A program made the position numbers and the translations under genes. The notes beneath the pieces are model-generated. The model was not told the origin of the DNA and ran no database searches. It was given only the letters and a program-made list of their open reading frames with translations. A stretch of 20,629 nt of DNA, from positions 1-20,629 of the forward strand of contig JBBHKE010001789.1 in assembly GCA_037447655.1 (NCBI GenBank). Direction: 5' to 3'. Shown here piece after piece: positions 9,294-17,295 of this stretch. The DNA comes from Zygnema cylindricum. Lineage: Eukaryota; Streptophyta; Zygnematophyceae; Zygnematales; Zygnemataceae. Numbering within the stretch: position 1 is the first letter of the stretch; every line of letters begins with the position of its first letter.

Positions 9294-10463
9294 GATGGTC
9301 TAGTCGTTTCAGACCTATTCCCAAGCATAGGTACCTCTCTACTCTCATGCCTTCGCAACGAAATACTTATCAAGCACTACTACTCAGTTGACACTGACCC
9401 TTTAGCTCGGAAAGCCCAGACACATCACTGTAATCTTTTACACGGACAATATCCGCATCTTTTCCCTAAATCTACCTTTGCTTACATGCATACAACCTTA
9501 CCTCAAGATATTCGTTTGATAAGCAATCAACACCTTCTCAATGTAGAACTAATTGATCTACTCTTTGCCGATTGGGAGTGTTAGGGAATGTCACGAGCAG
9601 GCAAAGGTCTCGGCTTAGCTGACCCTTGAACTAAATTATTTCTTAAATTTCTACGTATCATTCATTTTCTGCAATCATTAGGTCGACCATTGGGATATAT
9701 TTTGGAAAACGTGGCAGCCTATAACTATACTCGACCTACAGTGTTAGCTAATTACAAGCTAATAGAAGAATTAATTGGTCCTCCTCTTATCATTGATGTC
9801 GCTCGTCACAGGTCCTTAGCTCATCGGGTCCGATCTAAATTGACCAACTTGATTGATGTTGGTCGCCTTAGAGAATGAAATCTTTCTGTCAGACCCCTTT
9901 ATACAGATATTCATACTGCACTTCTTCCATTTCACAAAGTCCAAACATGCCTGCAACCTGATCACCCGCCGAATTACAACATCAACGTCTCACGTCAACC
10001 ACTCAAATTTCTCCCTACTCTAGTGTCTTATCCCCACTCTCACTCTTTCTTTGGTGATGGGCCCGGCTTGCTCAGAAATATTCACACAGGCGGCCTAGAT
10101 GAACCGACAGCCACAGAACGAGAAGACCTTATGCATTTCCTTCCCAACACTAGTGCTGCACATGGTCTCACAGAACGACAGCGCTGCATCCTTTTAGGTC
10201 GGGTCATGGACCTTCAATCTCTCTCATTTGTCTTAGGCCTAGGATTTGCAGCAGGTTGTTACGCACAAACCCATCCGTCTCAACCAGCTGGGGGCGGGGA
10301 TTCTTCATCTATTTCTAAACACATACCTACACGATCTAAAGTCACCCTTAGAGGGTCACCTTCTCAATTTTTCCTCTTTCTTTCCCCTATAAAACCTTCT
10401 CTAGAAGTCACCATATACGCTTTTTTGAATCCTAGTCACATGTCATGGTCCATTCCGGCATAA
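9294..10463 (+). pseudogene. Retrotransposon-encoded C5 cytosine DNA methyltransferase
   Basis: One frame from 9294 to 10463 with stops at 9582 (TAG), 9627 (TGA) and 9876 (TGA) follows the C5-MTase motif order. Motif I (SAM binding) is VVSDLFPSIGTS at about 9303-9338, with Ser where the loop Gly residues are expected. Motif II is YYSVDTDPLARKAQ (9378). Motif IV is DWEC-stop-GMSRAGKGLGL (9570), with the catalytic Cys kept at 9579-9581 but Glu in place of the usual Pro of PCQ. Motif VI is GYILENV (Glu-Asn-Val at 9705-9713). A motif VIII-like HRVRSKLTNLI is at 9822, and a motif IX/X region (LTERQRCILLGRVMDLQSLSF) at about 10167-10230. The enzyme class adds methyl groups to cytosine C5 in DNA. 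The domain is about 320 codons, normal for a catalytic core without regulatory parts. A linker follows up to a TAA at 10461. The stops make this copy inactive. Confidence 0.82.
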
Positions 10464-11929
10464 ACTATTGCCCAATCTGCTCCCTCTAGTCATATTTCAA
10501 CCCCTCGTCACTGGACCCCAGCCTTTCCTACTTGCAGGTGGCACCATTGGACAAACTGCTTACAGGAAACATCGGTTGTTTACTCATTAGGTCAGTCACT
10601 TATCGCGGATGAACAGCTAGCTTTTGCACAAGCCATGGAAGCAATGACGATTAAAGGTTCGGAAACTCCTAAATGGAAATTTGGCTCTAATCTCTCTCAA
10701 TCTGAACATGATCTACTGAACGGAATGATTCTTCGGAATATCGACGCTTTTGCTTTCTCTATGAATGATCTTGGTCGCCATACCACCTATAAACTGTCTA
10801 TAGATCTTGAAGACGATCAGCCCATTTTCAAGCTGAAACACCGCCTATCCGAAACAGAATGTGAATTAGTGGACCAACGCTGCGCTGAATTGGAGGAAGC
10901 TGGCCTCATTTATCGGTCAGATTCTACTTTTTCAGCACCCATTGTCATGCCCAGGAAAAAAGATGCCGAAGGAAACTTTCCTGATCGCCGGATGTGCAGC
11001 GATCACAGTGAACTCAATGCATGAACGATACAAGATTGACATCCAATGCCATAGGCCGAAGAAATATTTGATCATGTAGGAGGCGCTAAATATTTCAATA
11101 TTCTGGATTTACAACAAGGCTTTAACCAGATTGAAATAGAGGAGAAGGATAGGCATAAAACCGCCTTTCGGGGTAGTGATGGTCGTTGGGAGTGGTGTGT
11201 CATGCCTTTTGGACTTAAGAACGCACCCGCAGTTTTTCAAAAAGTAATGGATTCAATTTTAGGTGGTTGCAAGTTTGCCTGATGTTATATCGATGATTTG
11301 ATATCGCCTCCGCCACAATTGAAGATCACGCAGCTCATATCAAATGGGTCCAAAGTGAACTGAAAAAGGTCGGATTAAAATGTCATCCAGCTAAATGTAC
11401 ATTCGGGTCCGTGGGTGTGCCTTACCTTGGACATTTCATTTCCTTTGAGGGAATCACACCACTTGAAGCAAAAACCGAGGCTATCAGCAAACTGCCAACC
11501 TCCGTTGATCTCACGAGTCTTCGAGCCTTCCTAGGATTAGCCAATGATTATCGCAGGTTTGTTCCGAGTTTAAGCACTATTGCTTCACCATTGAACGATT
11601 TGCTCAAGAAAGATGTTCCTTTCGTTTGGGGACCTGATCAGATTTCAGCGTTCCAGAAGTTGAAAGATGCCCTCTCTAGTGCTCCAATCCTCCGACCGCC
11701 TAATCACAAATTACCTTTCTACCTACAAACAGACTTCGAAAAGCCTGTTATTGCGGCCATCTTAACTCAACGTGAACAAACAGGAGAAGAATACGTGGTC
11801 GCTTACGCAAGCAGGAGTAATAATCGTGCGGAGTCAAATTACAGTAGTTATAAAGGAGAATGTCTAGCAGCAGTTTGGGGTATTGTACACTTTTGTCACT
11901 ACCTTTACGGAAAACCATTTACCCTTTAA
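10464..11929 (+). pseudogene. pol: Gypsy RT and N-terminal RNase H, in frame with the methyltransferase
   Basis: The methyltransferase frame continues through a linker into RT: KWKFGSNLSQSEHDLLNGM (about 10671), NIDAFAFSMNDLGRH, KLKHRLSETECELVDQRC, IVMPRKKDAEGNFPDRRMC, then stops at 11022, 11037 and 11052. RT continues with AEEIFDHVGG, ILDLQQGFNQIEI (motif A Asp), MPFGLKNAPAVFQ and CYIDDLI (motif C, intact) after a TGA at 11280. A one-base deletion at about 11300 shifts the frame, which then runs to 11929: FISFEGITPLEAKTEAI, SLRAFLGLANDYRRFVP, and RNase H LQTDFEKPVIAAILTQ, ASRSNNRAESNY and YKGECLAAVWG. The catalytic Asp box and the RNase H Asp and Glu are present. Another indel at about 11925 moves the rest of RNase H to the next frame. 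Confidence 0.9.
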
Positions 11930-13147
11930 CCGACCATCAGCCTTTACATTGGCTAATGACGAATGATAAACTGTTAGGAAAATTAGCGCGATGGGCATTA
12001 ATTTTTCAAGAATATGATGTGGAAGTAATTCACCGTCTAGGATTACTTAGTTTAAATGCAGACGGCATTTCCCGAAATCCTTTGCCAAGGACCACCGACA
12101 ATGGAGTTCGGCAGGATTTCGATAACAGCTTAGCTACTATGTTTGCAGAGTTTTATATCACACATTCTTTAGCCTCGATGCCCCACTCTCGTTCTGCCCC
12201 GGATCCATGGCGAGACGGAGCACTAATTTTTTTCCTCTCCTCACAAACCTTCCGACTAGGCACTACATCCGAGGAGGAGGAACGAGTAAAGAAAATGGCT
12301 AAAAGTTATCTTTGGTTAGGTGGTTCGCTAGTTCGATTGTTAGCGGAGAGTAGTCACAGACACGTGCCTCGCCTGACTGAACGCCTCTCGCTGATTAAAC
12401 AAATTACCTCCAAGCTGGGTCACTATGGGATTAAGCGCACCTTAAGCTTGCTGCAGGCACGCTATTGGTGGTCTGGGATGCAATCTGATGTCGCAGCGGT
12501 ATTGCACAAGTGTGCAATATGTGATCCTCTACGTACCTCTTTTAGCAACCGGCAGACTACCCTCCAACCATTACCCATCAAGGGGTTATTTTACCGCTGG
12601 TCGTGCGATTTAGCAGGCCCCTTCCCGATATCCTGGAGGGGGAAACAATAAATAATGATCATAATTGAAAATTTTAGCAAATGGGTTAAAGTAGTAGCGT
12701 TACCAGACAAAACTGCTAAGCTCACCACCGCCGCTTTTAAAGAACATATCCTTATGAGATAGGACGCTCCAACCAAAGTCCTCACAGATCAAGGGACTTA
12801 ATTTCGCGAAGAATTCCAAGAAATGCTAGATGACGCTCTCATAGACCATCGTCGAACAAGGCACGATCATCCACAGGTTGATGGATTGGCGGAACATGCA
12901 GTTCAGACCTTCAAGCGCGCATTACGCAAGCATTGCTTGGAGAAACATATAACGGTGTGGGACAAGTCACTTGGCTATATTGCCATGGGGTATCAAATGT
13001 CGGTACAGGCAAGTCTGGCTAATTTCAGTCCGTACTATGTCTTATTTAGGCGTCAACCCTTGCTATGTAGGAATATCCACAAAGCCGAAAGCTTTCTTCT
13101 TCCCTTACAGTCTAACGGGGTTTTTCTAGAAGAACTTACTAACAAGG
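11927..13147 (+). pseudogene. pol: Gypsy RNase H end and integrase core
   Basis: The frame resumes with LTDHQPLHWLM (RNase H Asp), LARWALIFQEYDVEVIHR and NADGISRNP (about 12055), where RNase H ends. The integrase zinc-binding region has GHYGIKRTLSLLQARYWW and CAIC (HHCC type, first His not evident). The catalytic core has SCDLAGPFP (first Asp, about 12604), FSKWVKVVALPDK, VLTDQGT (second Asp, about 12778) and QVDGLAEHAVQTFKRAL (Glu, about 12893). Stops occur at 12649, 12760 and 12799. All three catalytic acids of the D,D-E triad are kept. The frame is cut at 13147 by the copia LTR and picks up again after it in the C-terminal region, the join being consistent with an insertion rather than a natural end. 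Confidence 0.88.
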
Positions 13148-13341
13148 TGTTGATATTTGAGTATTTTCTAGGTCTATATTAGGATAGAGAAAGAGGTGAG
13201 GCGGTCTGCCTCTAACTCCCCTTCTCCAAGCCCCCACACTTGCTGTAGTCACTGAAGGCTAGAAAGGGAGCTAGAGCCATGGCTACCTAAACTCTATAGA
13301 GAAGACAGGAAGTGAATTAGGTAGATTTAACAAAATGTACT

Positions 13342-13415
13342 TGACGGACCCAGGTATTGAACCTGGAACCTGCCGTCCGACAAGTCGGCGTAGCCGTTGC
13401 CTTTAATCGTTAAAC
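13342..13415 (-). other. tRNA-like sequence inside LTR copy 2, with a perfect T-arm
   Basis: On the minus strand the order is a five-base variable loop AGGTT, a T-stem CCAGG/CCTGG with seven-base loop TTCAATA (13350-13366), then GTCCGTC plus A in the acceptor 3' position (13342-13349). The geometry from variable loop to discriminator base matches a canonical tRNA. An anticodon-like stem GCCG/CGGC is visible next to it. The D-arm is degraded and there is no 5' acceptor strand. Confidence 0.45.
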
Positions 13416-13955
13416 CTAGAACTAGTGTTGCATTACATTAGGTTTAATTACAATATAAATTGTTACGCGTAGACTAAATCGTTTAACGGGAAATAAATTC
13501 TTGGTACATAGATACCGTTTTAATATAGTACAAAGTACAGTACGGGTACGAAACGGATACCGCGCATTTGTTTTGATAGCGAAACAAATACCGCGCGTCG
13601 AATTTCAACGGCTAAGATTATAGCCGGTTTTTGATCGGACGGCCGCGATAGGTGCCGCGATCACGGAACATGTACTTTTGGCGTTTTTCAGCCATCGCCA
13701 CTTCATGTGACACGTGGCGCGACAATGTTGGATTGCGGCGACTCTGGAGATTGCGGGAAAGAATCCGTCTGTGACACGTGTCGACAATTTAGCCATGTTG
13801 TACAATGGCCGTACAGAAAGTACACATGCACCTATACTTTTCTGTACGACACAGTAATTTGATTGGTGCCGTACTTCAGTAGATAGAGTTTTAGAGGGGA
13901 AATAAGACTTAAAATATTTTTGGGTAAGTAGCTGCCTCTCCTAGAGAGCACCTTG

Positions 13956-13962
13956 TATAAAT
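13956..13962 (+). promoter_or_regulatory. Possible TATA box of the copia LTR
   Basis: TATAAAT lies in the second half of LTR copy 2 and is the best TATA match in either LTR. The equivalent site in copy 1 is mutated. LTR promoters of this class drive transcription of the element RNA. No transcript evidence is available. Confidence 0.35.
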
Positions 13963-14324
13963 GGCAAACTTTGGCCAGCCATAACTATCAATTTACTTGA
14001 CCATTTTCAGTGATTCTTTTTGTTGCTGACTCAGGGGAGTCCAAGCTACAAAGGGGTGTAGTCAGTCAGAGTTTTTGTTTGCCAAGGTGGCGGTATTTCT
14101 AAGGGAAAGTCAAAGTGGGTGAATTTGTCCAAATCTCATTTTCTAACTTTGCATTCTGTGGTGGAACTGACCACACAGAAAGTGTTATTTCACAAGGGTG
14201 AATCTATATTTGGGTTCTGATTGTCAAGGGGTCAGTCATTTGGGTTTATATCAACTTGGAGTCGGCACTATCTAGGTAAGCTTATTTTTGGATCTGCTTA
14301 CTCTGAGGGCCAATGGAGGTCTCA

Positions 14325-14611
14325 AAGTTTCACAGGGCGTTACTTTTTGCCCGAGAGATGCCCATGGCTTTTGACAACCTGCAGATCGCCCAGCACAGAG
14401 ATACTTTGCGCTTTGCTACTACACGCAGTGGACGCTACCGGCCCCAGCGGAAGCCTTACCGAGAGGGAGATTATGTCTACTTACGGCGCCAATCTTTCGA
14501 TACCTTGGACATAGATGTTTCACCTCATATTCTCCGAATAATCAAAGTAGATACGAATGGCCTGTTAGGAGTTCAAAGAGCAGATACGCGAACCTTGCAG
14601 GGGCATTCAAG
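14325..14611 (+). pseudogene. pol: Gypsy integrase C-terminal region
   Basis: After the solo LTR the integrase frame continues: FHRALLFAREMPMAFDNLQ, IAQHRDTLRFATTRSG, REGDYVYLRRQS and ILRIIKVDTNGLLGVQ. The last two resemble the C-terminal DNA-binding part of gypsy integrases (GDxVYL followed by a small beta domain). The frame is open to about 14605, where a small indel passes coding to another frame that continues as KNCAPCYLPD and leads to the PHD finger. The first ATG at 14313 lies in the LTR and is not a native start. Confidence 0.75.
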
Positions 14612-14866
14612 AACTGTGCTCCATGTTATTTACCGGATTTGTCCAATGACATGGACCCTATGCGTATGCCTATCACTGAGGCTACATAATGCACACTTTG
14701 TAACCGAGCCGATGGAGAAACATCAATGTTTCTATGCAACCATTGCAACCAGGGATTTCACATGGAGTGTTTGGTTCCTCCGTTAACAGCAGTTTCGGAC
14801 GGTCATTGGTTTTGTCACGACTGCCGAGAGTTACCAGTCGTATTGCCCAACTCTTCGGCAAACTAA
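14609..14866 (+). pseudogene. PHD finger at the C-terminus of the gypsy polyprotein
   Basis: The frame from 14609 to TAA 14864-14866 encodes a complete C4HC3 PHD zinc finger: CTLC, CNHC after an 11-residue loop, H-x2-C in GFHMECL, and HWFCHDC with the usual Trp before the last Cys pair. All eight zinc ligands are present. A single TAA (14687) lies directly before the first Cys. PHD fingers usually read the histone H3 tail and its methylation state. In a retrotransposon a chromatin reader next to integrase could steer integration, by analogy with the chromodomain of chromoviruses; that role is inference. The stop at 14864 is followed after 7 bases by the polypurine tract, so this is the natural end of the coding region. 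Confidence 0.82.
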
Positions 14867-14873
14867 AGAGCTA

Positions 14874-14881
14874 GGGGGGGG
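14874..14881 (+). other. Gypsy polypurine tract
   Basis: A run of eight G follows the end of the PHD-finger frame by 7 bases and precedes LTR-like sequence starting with TG at 14889. The seven bases AATAAAC between the G-run and TG are unusual, so the exact LTR start is not certain. Confidence 0.5.
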
Positions 14882-14888
14882 AATAAAC

Positions 14889-15080
14889 TGAGCCTCCTAA
14901 CTTCCTCTCTCACTCTACCTTTTCCTTTTCTTATAATATATTTATTTGTTGTTTGCTGCCTATACAAATTTCTTCTACCAATTCTCTGCTATGTCACGGC
15001 CTTTTTTGCTAATTTCTTCATCTTTTCCTTTTGCAGGTGATTGTGTTGTATGTTTTCATTTCGTTTGTCACATGCATGAC
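14889..15080 (+). repeat. 192-bp direct repeat, copy 1
   Basis: Matches 16263-16454 over 192 bases without net indels, about 90% by eye. Shared blocks include TTTATTTGTTGTTTGCTGC and CCAATTCTCTGCTATGTCAC. Homology ends abruptly after CACATGCAYGAC. Confidence 0.88.
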
Positions 15081-15251
15081 AGCTGTCATGCCGCATCGCG
15101 TCGCCGCATTTTAATTATATTTCATCACATTCTAACTGCATTTTTTATATATTTGATCCTCATGTAAAAGGTTCGTATAAACTAACGCCACATTAATTTG
15201 TATTTAGTTATGTTTCGGTGGCGACAGAACCGTACATATTTTCGTTGACGC

Positions 15252-15350
15252 CGTGAAACCCGCGGACAGATTGGATTCCCTACGCAAAGTCGTCAGGCGA
15301 CGTGAAGCCCGCGAACATTTTGAAGTCCATACGTCTATTCGTTAGGCGCC
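15252..15350. repeat. Imperfect 49/50-bp tandem pair
   Basis: Two units (15252-15300 and 15301-15350) share CGTGAARCCCGCGRACA at the start and a TCGTYAGGCG-type end. A weaker third unit may follow with TTTACGCGAACAAG. Confidence 0.6.
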
Positions 15351-16262
15351 AAAATTTACGCGAACAAGTCTAAATTTCGTATGTACGATTGGCGAACTAA
15401 AGCGCCAACCTGGAAATATGTCAGAACCAGCGCGAATTCGAACGCGCATCTACGGCCGCAGATGATGCAGACGAACGAACGATTGCGATTCGAACAACGC
15501 ACGGCGACGCGATTCGTCTATTTTAAGTCGTAGACCCTTGGAGGTCTCACGCATTTACAGGTAGCATAGGAAGGGTTTTTATCCGTAGGCTGTATATTTT
15601 GTAACGTAAGGCAAACGATTCAGGTCGCCTATTGGCCAGAATCCAAACTAGGCGCAGGTAACTACATAGAAGACATGTATATGCAGTAGGTTAGGCGCTC
15701 AGCTGTAGACTTCATACTTAGCGAATTGTAGGAGAATTTTATGCTCACAATTTCAAAAGCACATGAATTCTCATTTTGGAAGATTTGACCTAAACTTTGA
15801 GGATTTTCCTTGTGAAAATGTCAGGATAGTTTTAGTGACTATTTTTTTGGTCATTAAGCATTCTTCTACTTAGCTCTTACTTTCTTTCTCTGTAAACCTG
15901 CCCTGCATATTAATCTATGCGGCTCACGCCAAAGCCTAACCGGTTTCCCTTCACTTCTTCTCGAGTCCTATCAAGTGGATTGTTGCTCGGTCTTCTTTCT
16001 CAAGCTGTTGTTGAACCTTGGATTGTGATAGGACAGTTTTGGGTTTGCTTGTGTGGTTTATTGCATGATAGTGGATTAGGGTTGGCTTTCCTCGTATGTT
16101 TCGTATGTGACTAAATCTGGTTATCTCATATTTGCTCGCAGTTTGCTACAGTTTCAGTTTGTGTGTTGTGATATTGAGTTAAATCTTTATTTATTTGAAC
16201 TCCTGTAAGGAATATAAACTGACCAAGGAGCCTAGTGGCTATTAGTTGGCTTAATAATAAAT

Positions 16263-16454
16263 TGAGCCTCCTAGCTTTTTCTCTCACTCTACCTTTTCTT
16301 TTTCTTGTAATATGTTTATTTGTTGTTTGCTGCATGTACAAATTTCTGCTTCCAATTCTCTGCTATGTCACGACGTTTTTTGCTGATTTCTTCATCCTTT
16401 CCTTTTACAACTGATTGTGTTGTATGTTTTCAGTTCGTTTGTCACATGCACGAC
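16263..16454 (+). repeat. 192-bp direct repeat, copy 2
   Basis: Second copy of the sequence that follows the gypsy polypurine tract. It is truncated at 16454, where unrelated sequence begins, 57 bases before the TTA flanking the PIF/Harbinger-like element. Confidence 0.88.
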
Positions 16455-16701
16455 AAAATAATGAATTTAGGAACAAGAGAGATTAAATCAATCAATTATG
16501 AAATGATGGATTAGGGTGGCGTTCCATCAGACGAAAAGTGGGGTAGTTTACAAAAATCTGCGCTTATTCGTACCAAACCGTACCTCTTAATTTGTTTTTA
16601 TGCGCGAACATTATTACAGATAATATTGCCAATATTCTCCAAAGTTCTGGGAGGTAACAATGACCGTAGGATTCATTTTCGCGAAGCATTCGCTTTAAAA
16701 G

Positions 16702-16752
16702 TTTATGTAAATGGTGATGTACCTCGTCGAGGTACATCACCATTTACATAAA
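16702..16752. repeat. 51-nt near-perfect palindrome
   Basis: Two 25-base arms (16702-16726 and 16728-16752) are exact reverse complements around a single T. The left arm begins TTTATGTAAATGG and ends GTACCTCG. It could form a long hairpin in RNA or a cruciform in DNA. Confidence 0.97.
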
Positions 16753-17108
16753 AATTCGAGCCGGGAAACGTTGGATAATGAATATACGTGTCAAGGCGGC
16801 AACCATAGAAAATCGAAAAATTTCGAACATGATACATCCATTCAAAAATCCTAACCAAAATCACAAAAGTAATCTCGTAACGAACTTTTGTCACGCTGTA
16901 TTTGTTAGCGCCTATTCGTCACACTATTTGTGGCAGCGCTCATTCGTCACGCGAAATAACATAAGTAAAAAACCCTAAAAAAAATGAGCTGGTATTTGAC
17001 AAGGCGTGTGCAAAGAGTTACAAAAATTATGTCGTACTATGACCTGGTCCAGACCATAGTTCAAAAGTAAGCATTTTTATTGTATGTCTTTTGTCGACGC
17101 CTTCATCG

Positions 17109-17295
17109 TAAGTTGTGTTATGGGCTTTGTCATGTGATCGTCTTAAGTCGCTACTTTGATCAGCAACCGTCCGATCGTCCAAATCTGACGATAGTCCTAT
17201 TGTAGGTAATGTTATAGGATTTTCATGTGATCTTCTTAGATCGCTATTTTCATTAGCGGTCGTTCGATCGTCCGAATCTGACGGTTTAAATAAAA
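17109..17295 (-). repeat. 93-bp tandem repeat that keeps a reading frame
   Basis: The core blocks 17131-17190 and 17224-17283 match at 49 of 60 bases with a 93-base period, exactly 31 codons. The minus-strand frame at 17027-17305 (92 codons) therefore encodes two related 31-residue units, each with an SD-x-DDRT motif followed by SDLRRSH. The peptide is rich in Asp, Ser and Arg. I recognise no family. It may be a fragment of a transposon protein or a low-complexity frame kept open by chance. Confidence 0.55.

Larger units (their letters stand above)
13148..14324 (+). repeat. Solo copia-family LTR (copy 2) inserted in gypsy integrase
   Basis: It begins TGTTGATATTTGAGTATT, matching the start of the copia 3' LTR at 7740 apart from a 10-base gap, and ends GGAGGTCTCA at 14324. 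Homology to 7740-8768 is interspersed along the whole length; this copy is longer because of a block near 14060-14290. The interrupted coding sequence carries the codon AAG on both sides (13144-13146 and 14325-14327), compatible with a degraded 5-bp target duplication. No internal copia sequence lies next to it, so it is a solo LTR left after LTR-LTR recombination. Confidence 0.72.
8773..16262 (+). mobile_element. Ty3/gypsy retrotransposon with DNA methyltransferase and PHD finger
   Basis: Order seen: displaced RT fragment (8773-9292), C5 DNA methyltransferase (9294 to about 10280), linker, RT, RNase H, integrase (to 13147), a solo copia LTR insertion (13148-14324), integrase C-terminus, PHD finger (to 14866), a G-run polypurine tract (14874-14881) and LTR-like sequence (from 14889). 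RT before RNase H before integrase is the gypsy order. No gag or protease is present, because the copia element interrupts the left side. DNA methyltransferases inside LTR retrotransposons are reported for dinoflagellates and, in gypsy-type elements, for charophyte algae. The right boundary at 16262 is uncertain. Confidence 0.78.
14889..16262 (+). repeat. Putative gypsy 3' LTR
   Basis: Starts TGAGCCTCC after the polypurine tract. No 5' partner is in the window, so the right boundary is unproved. The first 192 bases recur at 16263, which would fit either an LTR of about 1.37 kb followed by a truncated second LTR, or an internal duplication. The terminal CA expected at an LTR end is not seen at 16262. 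No coding potential beyond short chance frames. A 49/50-bp imperfect tandem pair lies at 15252-15350. Confidence 0.4.

Noticed and set aside
4258-14866. Many in-frame TAA/TAG codons, raising the idea of a UAR-to-Gln genetic code as in some ciliates and ulvophyte algae
   Set aside because: Several stops fall where Tyr, Glu, Cys or Trp is expected (for example 12649, 12799, 5641 and 9876), TGA also occurs, and frameshifts are present. Ordinary decay explains the pattern.
15416-15480. Third tRNA-like T-arm (TTCGAAT with GCGCG/CGCGC stem) in the gypsy 3' region
   Set aside because: The loop has 8 bases in the best pairing, and no acceptor or box A geometry supports it.
16702-16752. Palindrome as a terminator or CRISPR-type repeat
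   Set aside because: Single occurrence, no spacer array, no adjacent gene, and a eukaryotic setting.
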